From Marinomonas rhizomae (GTDB lineage: Bacteria; Pseudomonadota; Gammaproteobacteria; Pseudomonadales; Marinomonadaceae), in the NCBI RefSeq assembly GCF_024397855.1, contig NZ_CP073343.1, positions 4,216,001 through 4,280,000 of the forward strand: a stretch of DNA of 64,000 bases, written 5' to 3'. This document shows, piece after piece, positions 1 to 7,982 of this stretch. Position numbers and translations under genes: made by a program. How positions within the stretch are numbered: the first letter of the stretch is position 1; every line of letters begins with the position of its first letter. The notes beneath the pieces are model-generated. The model did not search any database. It saw only the letters and a program-made list of their open reading frames with translations, and was not told the DNA's origin.

Positions 1-54
1 GCCAAAGCCTTGAAACAGCTTTTCACCTCCTTTCAACAAGGTAAACCATCTTGA
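1..54 (+). CDS. rdgB: RdgB-like XTP/dITP diphosphatase, C-terminal fragment
   Basis: The window opens inside an open frame that ends at the TGA at 52-54; only 17 C-terminal residues (ending QQGKPS) are present. RdgB is a house-cleaning pyrophosphatase that removes XTP and dITP from the nucleotide pool. The call rests on position: rdgB lies directly upstream of hemW in many gammaproteobacteria, and the short basic, alanine-rich tail is compatible with an RdgB C-terminus. The stop overlaps the TTG start of hemW, suggesting translational coupling. The fragment is too short to prove the family. Confidence 0.5.
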   Translation, partial: AKALKQLFTSFQQGKPS

Positions 55-1220
55 GCGCTTTGTTACCGCCTCTAAGTCTGTACATACATTTACCTTGGTG
101 TGTACGTAAATGCCCTTATTGCGATTTTAACTCCCATCAAGCGGATCGCTTTGAAGCCAATGGTAAACTGCCAGAAGAGGCCTATTTAGCCCAGCTTTTA
201 GCAGATTTAGACGCAGACCTACCTTATGTGGCAGGACGAGAAATTCAAACTGCGTTTATCGGCGGGGGTACGCCAAGCTTAATGAGCGAAGACTTCTATT
301 ACCGCTTAATGGATGCACTACGCGAGAAGCTAACCTGGGCGGACAACGCTGAAATAACAATGGAAGCTAACCCCGGGACGTTTGAACAAGAAAAATTTCG
401 CCACTTTCGTCAGGCCGGCATTAATCGTTTGTCTATTGGTATCCAAAGTTTCCAGCCAAACCTGTTGAAAACCCTAGGAAGAATCCACAACCGCGAAGAA
501 GCAATACACGCTGTGGATAAATCAAGAGCGGCTGGCTTTGATAATATCAACCTTGATTTGATGCATGGCCTCCCCGATCAAAGCTTAGAAATGGCACTGG
601 AAGACTTGTCTCTCGCCATCGACCTTAATCCTGAACACTTATCTTGGTATCAATTGACGATCGAGCCAAATACCGAGTTTTATCGTCGTCCACCAACCTT
701 GCCAGAAGACAACACCTTGTGGGGAATTCAAGACGCAGGACAAGCTTTACTAACCAAGCATGGATATGCTCAATACGAAGTATCGGCCAACTCAAAAGAG
801 AAGCGTCGTGCCGCACACAACCTTAATTATTGGCGCTTCGGTGATTACATCGGAATTGGCGCGGGGGCCCATGGCAAAATCACATTGGTTAATGGTCAAA
901 TCTTTCGTACACGAAAGACTCGTCACCCAAATCATTACTTAAGCAACCTGCCTGAAGCCTTAGTTATCAAAGAAGCCATTGAACAAGAAGACCTGCCTCT
1001 TGAATTCATGATGAACCGCCTACGTTTATTTGAAACCTTTGATTTAAAGGATTACGAGCGATTTACCTATCAAAATGTCCCTATCTCTCTAATCAAAGCC
1101 TGTGAAATGGCAATTAAACAGGGATTATTGGACAACGATGAATGGAAACATCAACGTATTAAAACAACCGAAAAAGGTAAATTATTCCTCAACGAACTGC
1201 TTGAGTTATTCCTCCCGTAG
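51..1220 (+). CDS. hemW: HemW-like radical SAM heme chaperone
   Basis: A 389-residue radical SAM protein of the HemW (formerly HemN-like, YggW) family, a cytosolic heme-binding protein thought to insert heme into respiratory enzymes. The 4Fe-4S/SAM motif CVRKCPYC has cysteines at about 17, 21 and 24; GGGTPS follows near residue 72, and the HemW-typical HNxxYW is visible as HNLNYW. Unlike true coproporphyrinogen dehydrogenase HemN it lacks a long N-terminal extension. The TTG start overlaps the upstream rdgB stop (TTGA), which supports both the unusual start and a shared operon. Confidence 0.9.
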   Translation: MSALLPPLSLYIHLPWCVRKCPYCDFNSHQADRFEANGKLPEEAYLAQLLADLDADLPYVAGREIQTAFIGGGTPSLMSEDFYYRLMDALREKLTWADNAEITMEANPGTFEQEKFRHFRQAGINRLSIGIQSFQPNLLKTLGRIHNREEAIHAVDKSRAAGFDNINLDLMHGLPDQSLEMALEDLSLAIDLNPEHLSWYQLTIEPNTEFYRRPPTLPEDNTLWGIQDAGQALLTKHGYAQYEVSANSKEKRRAAHNLNYWRFGDYIGIGAGAHGKITLVNGQIFRTRKTRHPNHYLSNLPEALVIKEAIEQEDLPLEFMMNRLRLFETFDLKDYERFTYQNVPISLIKACEMAIKQGLLDNDEWKHQRIKTTEKGKLFLNELLELFLP

Positions 1221-1281
1221 TAGGCCATTTTATTTACTATAATTTGACATCTAAGCATTTAGATGCAACTCTTATCGCGCT

Positions 1282-1320
1282 TAGGACAAGAAGGCCGTCG
1301 TAGACGGCCTTCTTGTCCTA
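1282..1320 (+). terminator. Perfect 18-bp hairpin after hemW
   Basis: TAGGACAAGAAGGCCGTC pairs perfectly with its reverse complement at 1303-1320 across a 3-base GTA loop. It sits 62 bp after the hemW stop, so a terminator or 3'-end stabilising hairpin is likely. No clear T-run follows on the plus strand, so an intrinsic terminator is not proven. Confidence 0.55.
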
Positions 1321-1685
1321 TCTAAGCAACGCAAAGACTTGTGATTATCTAATAAAAACAATCTTTTTAAACGAAAGATACAGCCCATTGTTTTATTCTA
1401 ATTCAACAAGTTATTGCTCTCATTTTGTTGTTGAGATGCTAAACAAAAAGCTTATTTTGTTAGTCTAATCATCAACACAAGAATATGCATAAACTGTGAA
1501 AACAGAACAAAACGCGTCGTATTAAGAACAATACAAGAATGGAAATTCTTTTAGGGTTAAGTAGCGAAACTGTATAAGAAACGCTCATGTTAATTTTCGT
1601 TTAAAAAGATATGAACAGACCTTTTTAATTCCAGTTATCCAACAAAGGTCTCGGGGAAAGTTTTCACTAATTCGGGAGAATGTTT
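1321..1685. other. Intergenic region upstream of the BCCT gene
   Basis: About 365 bp of AT-rich sequence with no convincing open frame. It presumably carries the promoter of the BCCT transporter gene. A GGGAGA ribosome binding site at 1674-1679 precedes the chosen ATG at 1686. I see no riboswitch or RNA gene here. Confidence 0.5.
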
Positions 1686-3269
1686 ATGAGTAATAAAGTA
1701 CCTGACAACGGTCGGGCAGAATACAATACGTCATATAAGGTAGGCCAAGATAACATTAAGTTTCTTGGTCTTGACGTACTAAACCCAGTGTTTAGTACCA
1801 GCGCGATTATCATATTTGCTTTTATCATTGGCAGTATCATGTTCCCTGCTGATGCTAGTAAAATCTTGTCAGGCGCAAAGAATTGGTCAATCAATAATTT
1901 TGATTGGTTCTTTATGGTTGCTGGTAATATTTTTGTCCTCTTTTGTTTGCTTCTTATCCTTCTTCCTCTCGGCAAAATTCGCCTTGGTGGTACTGAGGCT
2001 AAATCAGAACACTCCACTATCACTTGGTTCTCTATGCTTTTTGCCGCAGGCATGGGTATTGGCTTGATGTTCTGGAGTGTCGCTGAACCTGTTGCTTACT
2101 ATACCGGTTGGTATGGCACACCTTTTGATGTAGCCGCTAACACACCCGAAGCTCGCGACCTAGCAATGGGCGCAACCATGTTCCATTGGGGTCTTCACCC
2201 TTGGGCTATTTACGCTGTTGTCGGTCTATCATTGGCTTTCTTTGCGTACAACAAAGGTTTACCTCTAACTATTCGCTCTGCTTTCTACCCATTGTTTGGT
2301 GAAAAAGTGTGGGGGGCGATTGGCCACGTAATCGACGTTGTTTCGGTTATTGCAACCATCTTTGGTTTGGCTACATCTCTAGGTTTTGGTGCTCTCCAAG
2401 CCACAAGTGGTCTAAACTTCCTTTTTGGTATTCCAAATACACTAACGACACAGATTCTTGTAATCTTAGGCGTGACCGCTGTTGCCATTATTTCGGTAGC
2501 ACGAGGCCTTGAAGGTGGTGTGAAGCTACTTTCTAACGTCAACATGATCATTGCCGCTGTATTGGCCGTTTTCATTGTGATCGTTGGTAACACTGGCGCT
2601 ATCTTTGCGGCAATTGGTTCTTACTTCTTGAATTATGTTGAATACATCATTCCTCTAAGTAACTGGATTGGTCGTGACGACACAACCTTCTACCATGGCT
2701 GGACTGTGTTCTACTGGGCTTGGTGGATTTCTTGGTCTCCATTTGTTGGTATGTTTATCGCGCGCGTTTCACGCGGTCGTACTGTTCGTGAGTTCGTTAT
2801 TGCAGTGTTACTAGTTCCAACTATCGTATCGCTTGTATGGATGGCTATTTTTGGCGGATCAGCTCTAGACCAGTCTGCTAATGGCATTGGCGCTTTGGCA
2901 AACGGAATCTCTGATTCTTCTTTAGCTATGTTCCAAATGTTTGCAAACCTTCCAATGACGTCATTAATTTCCTTTATTGGTATCATTCTAGTATTGGTGT
3001 TCTTTGTAACCTCTTCTGACTCTGGTTCTTTGGTTATCGACGGCATTACTGCTGGTGGTAAAACTGATGCACCTATGATCCAAAGAGTTTTCTGGGCCGT
3101 TCTAGAAGGCATCATTGCGATTGCTCTACTAATTGGTGGTGGTTCTGAAGCGCTTGGTGCGATTCAAGCGGCCGCGATTACCATTGGCTTACCATTTACA
3201 TTGCTCATGCTGATCATGTGTGTGAGCTTATGGAAAGGCTTGCATAGTGATATACACCTTTATAAATAA
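1686..3269 (+). CDS. BCCT family betaine/choline/carnitine transporter
   Basis: A 527-residue inner-membrane secondary transporter of the betaine-carnitine-choline family, with about twelve hydrophobic segments. The glycine-rich stretch GMGIGLMFW (about residues 122-130) resembles the Na+-coupled members (BetP GMGIG) rather than the CaiT antiporter. The family signature GWTVFYWAWW is at about 338. Substrate is probably an osmolyte such as glycine betaine or a similar quaternary amine, as expected for a marine bacterium. The C-terminus is short, without the long regulatory tail of BetP. The ATG at 1686 is preferred over 1680 because GGGAGA then lies six bases upstream. A strong terminator follows. 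Confidence 0.9.
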   Translation: MSNKVPDNGRAEYNTSYKVGQDNIKFLGLDVLNPVFSTSAIIIFAFIIGSIMFPADASKILSGAKNWSINNFDWFFMVAGNIFVLFCLLLILLPLGKIRLGGTEAKSEHSTITWFSMLFAAGMGIGLMFWSVAEPVAYYTGWYGTPFDVAANTPEARDLAMGATMFHWGLHPWAIYAVVGLSLAFFAYNKGLPLTIRSAFYPLFGEKVWGAIGHVIDVVSVIATIFGLATSLGFGALQATSGLNFLFGIPNTLTTQILVILGVTAVAIISVARGLEGGVKLLSNVNMIIAAVLAVFIVIVGNTGAIFAAIGSYFLNYVEYIIPLSNWIGRDDTTFYHGWTVFYWAWWISWSPFVGMFIARVSRGRTVREFVIAVLLVPTIVSLVWMAIFGGSALDQSANGIGALANGISDSSLAMFQMFANLPMTSLISFIGIILVLVFFVTSSDSGSLVIDGITAGGKTDAPMIQRVFWAVLEGIIAIALLIGGGSEALGAIQAAAITIGLPFTLLMLIMCVSLWKGLHSDIHLYK

Positions 3270-3306
3270 TAAAAGTGTAGTGACTTTATAAAGATGCATT
3301 GTTATT

Positions 3307-3350
3307 AAAACAACGCGAGCAACCACACACGGTGTTCGCGTTGTTTTCTT
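3307..3350 (+). terminator. Rho-independent terminator of the BCCT gene
   Basis: AAAACAACGCGA (3307-3318) pairs with TCGCGTTGTTTT (3336-3347), and the T-rich tract continues after the stem. It lies 37 bp after the stop codon. Confidence 0.85.
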
Positions 3351-3373
3351 TTAGCAAATACTTTATTATCAGC

Positions 3374-3498
3374 GTCCTCTTAGGGGAGTAATCTTCTTTG
3401 CACTGCAAAGATTCTTTGTCAACATAATCGAGCCTCAAGCTCGTGGCAAAGAAGTCCTGATCCGATAAAGTATCGACAGGGTTGATGAGACTTAAGAC
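3374..3498 (+). promoter_or_regulatory. yybP-ykoY manganese riboswitch aptamer
   Basis: The leader carries the hallmark loop TTAGGGGAGTA (3380-3390). A stem CTTTG...CAAAG encloses an arm GAGCCTCAAGCTC, and CGATAAAGTATCG forms a further hairpin before GATGAGACTTAAGA. The closing helix is TCTTA (3378-3382) with TAAGA (3493-3497). This order matches the yybP-ykoY class, which senses Mn2+ and commonly precedes UPF0016/GDT1-type exporters, exactly the gene found here. The boundaries are hand-folded. Confidence 0.85.
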
Positions 3499-3511
3499 AA
3501 TAACTTGGCTC

Positions 3512-3567
3512 AGGTGGGCACAGGTTTATTGTCTTTCGTTTATTGCCCACCTAGGACCTTTCAAAAA
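3512..3567 (+). promoter_or_regulatory. Putative riboswitch expression platform
   Basis: AGGTGGGCA (3512-3520) pairs with TGCCCACCT (3544-3552) just before AGGA, the ribosome binding site of the ATG at 3568. No T-run follows, so control of translation is more likely than of termination. This is inferred from position; the alternative structure was not computed. Confidence 0.5.
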
Positions 3568-4134
3568 ATGGAAGCACTACTCACTTCTATCTCCACTGTT
3601 GCTCTCGCTGAAATGGGTGATAAAACCCAACTTTTGGCCCTCTTCCTTGCTACGCGTTTCGCATCTAAATCGTCTATTGTTCTTGGTATCCTTGCTGCCA
3701 CATTACTCAATCATGCTTTATCAGCATGGCTTGGTGTTGAAGTAGCTCAATGGATTCCAGAAAGTGCGATCAGTTGGGTGGTTGGTTTAAGTTTTATCGC
3801 CGTTGGCTTATGGTTATTGATACCAGATAAAGACGATAGTGAAGATAATAGCATGCTGAAATATGGCGCATTTGGTGCGACATTTGTCTTGTTTTTTCTT
3901 GCCGAAATCGGTGACAAAACTCAAATCGCAACCGTCTTATTAGGTGCTCACTATGGTAGTGTTTGGATGGTATTGCTAGGCTCAACTATTGGTATGATGT
4001 TGGCAAACGTACCTGTGGTGTTTGCAGGTAACTGGATAATGGACAGGATCAATGCCAACCGCACACGTCAGCTGGCTTGTTTACTATTTCTCATTATGGG
4101 GATAGTGACAATCGCGACGCCTCTGCTTCAATAA
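3568..4134 (+). CDS. mneA: UPF0016/GDT1 family Mn2+ exporter (MneA-like)
   Basis: A 188-residue inner-membrane protein of six predicted helices with two repeats, each carrying the family motif E-x-G-D-K-T: EMGDKT at residue 15 and EIGDKT at residue 113. These acidic residues form the cation path in the GDT1/TMEM165 family; the Vibrio member MneA exports Mn2+. The manganese riboswitch directly upstream independently supports this role: high Mn2+ would turn on its own exporter. The ATG at 3568 behind AGGACC is preferred over an upstream TTG (3505), which lies inside the riboswitch leader. Confidence 0.9.
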   Translation: MEALLTSISTVALAEMGDKTQLLALFLATRFASKSSIVLGILAATLLNHALSAWLGVEVAQWIPESAISWVVGLSFIAVGLWLLIPDKDDSEDNSMLKYGAFGATFVLFFLAEIGDKTQIATVLLGAHYGSVWMVLLGSTIGMMLANVPVVFAGNWIMDRINANRTRQLACLLFLIMGIVTIATPLLQ

Positions 4135-4176
4135 ATAGACTCTTTAAACTGCTTTTTAATAAACAGGAATGGAATA

Positions 4177-6033
4177 ATGGATGTCGAATTAACTGAAATA
4201 CTCGAAGCACTTTGTCAGCACGCACCATTCAATGAAATGGCCGACGATCCGCAACTCAATGATATGACGAAAGAGATAGAAATTCGTTATGTGCGCACAG
4301 GGGAGTGGGTCATTGCCCCAAGCGCCCCTAACAGTACGCTTTATTTTATTCGTAGCGGCGCGCTAGAAGTGCTCAGTAAGGAAAACAAGTTAATTCGACG
4401 CATGAATGAAGGCGAATTATTCGGCTATTATTCCTTGCTGCGTGGCGGTAAGTCTTCACAGTCCATGCGAACCATTGAAGACAGTTTATTGTATTGTATT
4501 CCGGCTCGATGGTTTCTTAAGCTCTACGAAGAAAACGATATCTTTTCTGACTTTTTTGAATTGGCACGCGAAGTTCGTTTACGTGTTGCGATGGAGTCAC
4601 AAAACTCGGACGTATCTTTAATGACCTGCCCAGTGGTCAGTTTACTAAGACGACCGCCTATTAGCGCTGACATGAGCTCAAGCATTCGTAATGCTGCCCA
4701 AGTCATGGCCGAACACCGAGTTTCTAGCCTACTGATTACAGAAAATGATGAGCTAACAGGTATTGTCACCGACCGAGACTTACGTACCCGAGCCGTTGCT
4801 GAAGGACTTCCCTACGACACGCCAGTTTCTGAGATCATGACTCACGACCCTATTGTCATGGACAGCGGAGACTACGCCTCTGAAGCGGTGTTAAAGATGA
4901 TGGAACGCAACGTTCACCATATTCCCATCGTCAAGAATGGTCGTCCTATTGGTGTGGTGAGTACAGGAGACATCATCCAAAAAGAAAGTCACGGCAGTGT
5001 GTATTTGATTAGTGATATTTATAAGCAAACCAGTATAGAAGGCTTACAAAGTATCAGCCGTAAGATGACGCACACCTTCACCCAACTTGTGCTCGCGGAT
5101 GCCAATACACAAATGATTGGCAACGCGATGTCGCACATAGGCACTGCTTTTGTGAAACGACTGTTGCAACTAGCCGAAGAGAAATACGGCCCTCCGCCAG
5201 TACCTTATTGCTTTATCGCCCTAGGTTCACAAGCAAGAGAAGAACAAACCATTAAAACAGACCAAGACAATGCGCTGATTTTGAGTGACAAATACAATAA
5301 AAAACTACACGGCGAGTATTTTGAAGCCCTGACAGATTGGGTTTGTAATAATCTTGATAAATGTGGTTATGACTTATGCACTGGTGACATCATGGCATCG
5401 AATCCTCGTTGGCGCCAACCGCTCAGTGTTTGGAAAGATAACTTCAGTGAATGGATACAAAAACCTAAGGCCGAGGCGCTACTACGACTGTCTATCTTTT
5501 TTGATCTACGTGGTGTCTATGGCGATAAAACCCTTGCCCTACAGCTAAACCAGCACATACGTAAAGAGGCTCAAGAGCATTCGGGCTTTTTAACCTTTAT
5601 GGCAAGAAATGCCAACCAACGTAAACCGCCTCTGGGCTTTTTCCGACAATTTGTGTTGGATGGCGAAGGCGAACAATCACGCACGTTCAATCTAAAAGAA
5701 AGAGGCATTGCGCCAATTATCGACATCGTTCGAGTTCATGCCCTAGCCTGCGGCAGTGACAAACTCAATACGTTAGAACGCATCGAAGATATAGAAGCGG
5801 CGGGCTTGTTGCCGAACGGGCGCGCTAAAGATCTTACGCTTGCTTTAGAAATGATTGGTATGATTCGTATTCAGCACCAAAAAGAACAAATCGAAAACGG
5901 TGAAGAACCAAATAACCACGTTAATCCTGAAAACCTGTCTTCTTTTGAAAAACGTAATCTTCGTGATGCTTTTCATATTGTTTCGCGCCAACAGGAGTTT
6001 ATTAAATTCCGTTACGCAGGGAAGCGCAGCTAA
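4177..6033 (+). CDS. cNMP-binding/CBS/DUF294 nucleotidyltransferase-like protein
   Basis: A 618-residue soluble regulatory protein. In order: a cyclic-nucleotide-binding-like domain (about 15-130), a pair of CBS domains (about 150-270) that usually bind adenine nucleotides, a DUF294 GlnD-like nucleotidyltransferase domain with GSQAREEQTIKTDQDN (about 350-365), and a DUF294 C-terminal helical domain. The aspartates of TDQD fit a metal-dependent nucleotidyltransferase centre. Substrate is unknown; a signalling or protein-modification role is only inferred. The next gene, a DEDDh exonuclease, starts immediately at the stop codon, and this two-gene pairing is common in gammaproteobacteria. Confidence 0.85.
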   Translation: MDVELTEILEALCQHAPFNEMADDPQLNDMTKEIEIRYVRTGEWVIAPSAPNSTLYFIRSGALEVLSKENKLIRRMNEGELFGYYSLLRGGKSSQSMRTIEDSLLYCIPARWFLKLYEENDIFSDFFELAREVRLRVAMESQNSDVSLMTCPVVSLLRRPPISADMSSSIRNAAQVMAEHRVSSLLITENDELTGIVTDRDLRTRAVAEGLPYDTPVSEIMTHDPIVMDSGDYASEAVLKMMERNVHHIPIVKNGRPIGVVSTGDIIQKESHGSVYLISDIYKQTSIEGLQSISRKMTHTFTQLVLADANTQMIGNAMSHIGTAFVKRLLQLAEEKYGPPPVPYCFIALGSQAREEQTIKTDQDNALILSDKYNKKLHGEYFEALTDWVCNNLDKCGYDLCTGDIMASNPRWRQPLSVWKDNFSEWIQKPKAEALLRLSIFFDLRGVYGDKTLALQLNQHIRKEAQEHSGFLTFMARNANQRKPPLGFFRQFVLDGEGEQSRTFNLKERGIAPIIDIVRVHALACGSDKLNTLERIEDIEAAGLLPNGRAKDLTLALEMIGMIRIQHQKEQIENGEEPNNHVNPENLSSFEKRNLRDAFHIVSRQQEFIKFRYAGKRS

Positions 6034-6750
6034 ATGGGAAAGTTATTAATGAAGAATCAGTCCAAAGAAGGCATTCAAGACTGGCAAGCGATGTTTGCCG
6101 AGTGGGCCGAAGAAGCTCCTGAAGGACCACTAAAACGCTATTATCAAGCGGGTATGATTGCGCCGCAAACGGCATTACAAGATACGCCTTTGCTAGCTTT
6201 AGATTTAGAAACAACTGGGCTTGATCCAAGCCAAGATGAAATCATCAGTCTTGGCTTAATTCCCCTCAGTCACAAAACCATTCGTTGCCAAGGCGCAAAA
6301 TACTGGATGGCGAAACCTCAATGCTCATTGAATGCAGAGTCGGTCACCATCCACGAAATCACGCATTCGGAGCTGGAGGAAGCGCCGCGACTGCATGCGA
6401 TTTTGGATGAAATTTTACTGGCACTGACCCATCAAGTCATCGTCGTGCATTGCGTTGCAATCGAACGTCAGTTTTTACTAGAAGCATCCATGAAGATTTA
6501 CGGCTACCCGCTGTACTTTCCTGTGCTAGACACCATGGATATTGAACGCCAAGCCACTTTTAAACCTTGGTGGCAACGCTTTGGCAGACGCCCTTCTTTA
6601 CGCTTAGACGCTTGCCGACAGCGATATAAACTACCGCGTTACAAAGCGCACCATGCGCTTACTGACGCCTTGTCATCGGCCGAATTACTGCAAGCGCAAA
6701 TTTCTTACCACATGGATCCCAACGCCGATATTTCAAACTATTGGGTTTAA
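6034..6750 (+). CDS. DEDDh-type 3'-5' exonuclease (DnaQ-like)
   Basis: A 238-residue protein with an RNase T/DnaQ exonuclease fold. The first motif DLETTGLDP (about residues 55-64) supplies the D-x-E metal ligands, a middle motif lies around HCVAIERQF, and the last motif HHALTDALSSAEL supplies the H and D of DEDDh. It is not the polymerase III epsilon subunit, which has a different C-terminus. The ATG directly follows the TAA of the DUF294 gene; an in-frame ATG at 6049 behind GGGAAAG is an alternative start. The biological substrate is unknown, and the tight coupling suggests a shared process with the upstream protein. Confidence 0.85.
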   Translation: MGKLLMKNQSKEGIQDWQAMFAEWAEEAPEGPLKRYYQAGMIAPQTALQDTPLLALDLETTGLDPSQDEIISLGLIPLSHKTIRCQGAKYWMAKPQCSLNAESVTIHEITHSELEEAPRLHAILDEILLALTHQVIVVHCVAIERQFLLEASMKIYGYPLYFPVLDTMDIERQATFKPWWQRFGRRPSLRLDACRQRYKLPRYKAHHALTDALSSAELLQAQISYHMDPNADISNYWV

Positions 6751-6778
6751 TGGCTCCCGCTCGGCCTGCTGCTTGCGG

Positions 6779-7879
6779 TTACGCGAGCGCAGGCTCAGCA
6801 GACACGGATTCAACATGGTTAGATGCCGTAGGGCAGCTTTCACGAATCACCAATTCGGTTTCTAGCACGACGTCTTTAGCCTCTCGCAGCCCTAAAAATA
6901 CCTCAGCAGCAACACGACCTTTTTCCACTGTGTGTTGGTGAATTGTCGTAATAGAAGGGTGAATATTAGCGCTTTCAGCAATGCCATCAAAGCCAACCAC
7001 TTGCAGATCTTCTGGCACACGCAAGCCCATATGCAAAGCGGCTTGCACCGCCGCAATGGCAATACAATCACTCATGCACAAGAGTAATTGTGGACGTTTA
7101 GCCATAGTCAAAGCTTCACGGGCGGCCTGATAGGCTAACTTATGGTTGTTCTCAGGGATATTCCAAATATGCTCGGATGCAACCGACAGCTGATGTTCTG
7201 CCAAGGCATCAAAGTAACCATGCAAACGCTGAATCGAAATAGACGCGGCGCGATCAAACAACTCGTCTTCACGAATGCGACACACACGATCTGTCGCCAA
7301 CAAACTCAAGCCCAAAATTGCCACAGCCTCAGGCTTATGTTGCAAAGCGTGGCTGGCAATTTGATAAGCGCCACTGTGATTTTCGATATTTACTGACGTT
7401 GTACCAGGAATAAAGCTATCCACCGTGATGATGTTTTTATTCGGCATCAACCAAGGCGCATTAATACATTGCTGTGGTTTGTGTCCATAAACAATAAAAC
7501 CATCCACCATAGAAGATTGCATACGACTTTGTGCATCTTGCTCCACTTGATCAGAAGACAGTAGCAACATATTGTATTCGTTAGCTTCAAAGACTTCCGC
7601 CATACCCTTTAAAAATTGATTGGCAACCGGATCCGTTAAGCTGTAACTAAGATCATCAGACAAGACAATGCCGACGATTCCTGTACGGCCAGTACGCAGA
7701 CTACGAGCCGCGGCATTAGGGCCAAAATAGCCCATTTTTTCGCACTCGCTTAAAATATTTTCACGCAACGTCGCCGACAGCTGGTCAGGGCGATTGAAAG
7801 CGTTTGAAATGGTCGCCGTGGAAACTTCTAATCGATCAGCAACGTCTTTTAAAGTCAGTTTTTTTATGTTTTTTGTCAT
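6779..7879 (-). CDS. aglR: LacI family regulator of the alpha-glucoside operon
   Basis: A 366-residue repressor-type protein with an N-terminal LacI helix-turn-helix (TLKDVADRLEVSTATISNAF, about residues 9-28), a hinge with the AARSL motif, and a periplasmic-binding-protein-like sugar domain. It is the last gene of the minus-strand run after the GH13 glucosidase and ABC transporter genes, so it most likely represses that operon and is released by an alpha-glucoside. A palindromic LacI-type site at 14737-14748 next to the aglE promoter is the expected operator. The name aglR follows the Sinorhizobium agl locus and is by context. Confidence 0.85.
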   Translation of the reverse strand: MTKNIKKLTLKDVADRLEVSTATISNAFNRPDQLSATLRENILSECEKMGYFGPNAAARSLRTGRTGIVGIVLSDDLSYSLTDPVANQFLKGMAEVFEANEYNMLLLSSDQVEQDAQSRMQSSMVDGFIVYGHKPQQCINAPWLMPNKNIITVDSFIPGTTSVNIENHSGAYQIASHALQHKPEAVAILGLSLLATDRVCRIREDELFDRAASISIQRLHGYFDALAEHQLSVASEHIWNIPENNHKLAYQAAREALTMAKRPQLLLCMSDCIAIAAVQAALHMGLRVPEDLQVVGFDGIAESANIHPSITTIHQHTVEKGRVAAEVFLGLREAKDVVLETELVIRESCPTASNHVESVSAEPALA

Positions 7880-7912
7880 ACTAACTACTCGTAACCAGAA
7901 AGAGTTTCAACG

Positions 7913-7948
7913 AACAGGCTAATCCACACAAAGCGTGATTAGCCTGTT
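7913..7948 (-). terminator. Hairpin between aglA and the LacI gene
   Basis: AACAGGCTAATC (7913-7924) pairs with GATTAGCCTGTT (7937-7948). It falls in the 103-bp gap between the glucosidase stop and the regulator start. The T-tract is weak, so it may attenuate transcription into the regulator or protect the mRNA end. Confidence 0.5.
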
Positions 7949-7982
7949 TCGTATTAACTCAATAAACTGCGCGCAATACGAC

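Noticed and set aside
1221..1685. tRNA or small RNA gene in the gap after hemW
   Set aside because: No cloverleaf or TTCGA-type T-loop is visible; only the 18-bp hairpin stands out.
2711..3115. Minus-strand open frame inside the BCCT gene
   Set aside because: Complement of a strongly conserved transporter gene; no independent support.
3505..3567. TTG start that would extend the Mn2+ exporter by 21 residues
   Set aside because: It lies in the riboswitch leader; the ATG at 3568 has its own ribosome site and gives the normal family N-terminus.
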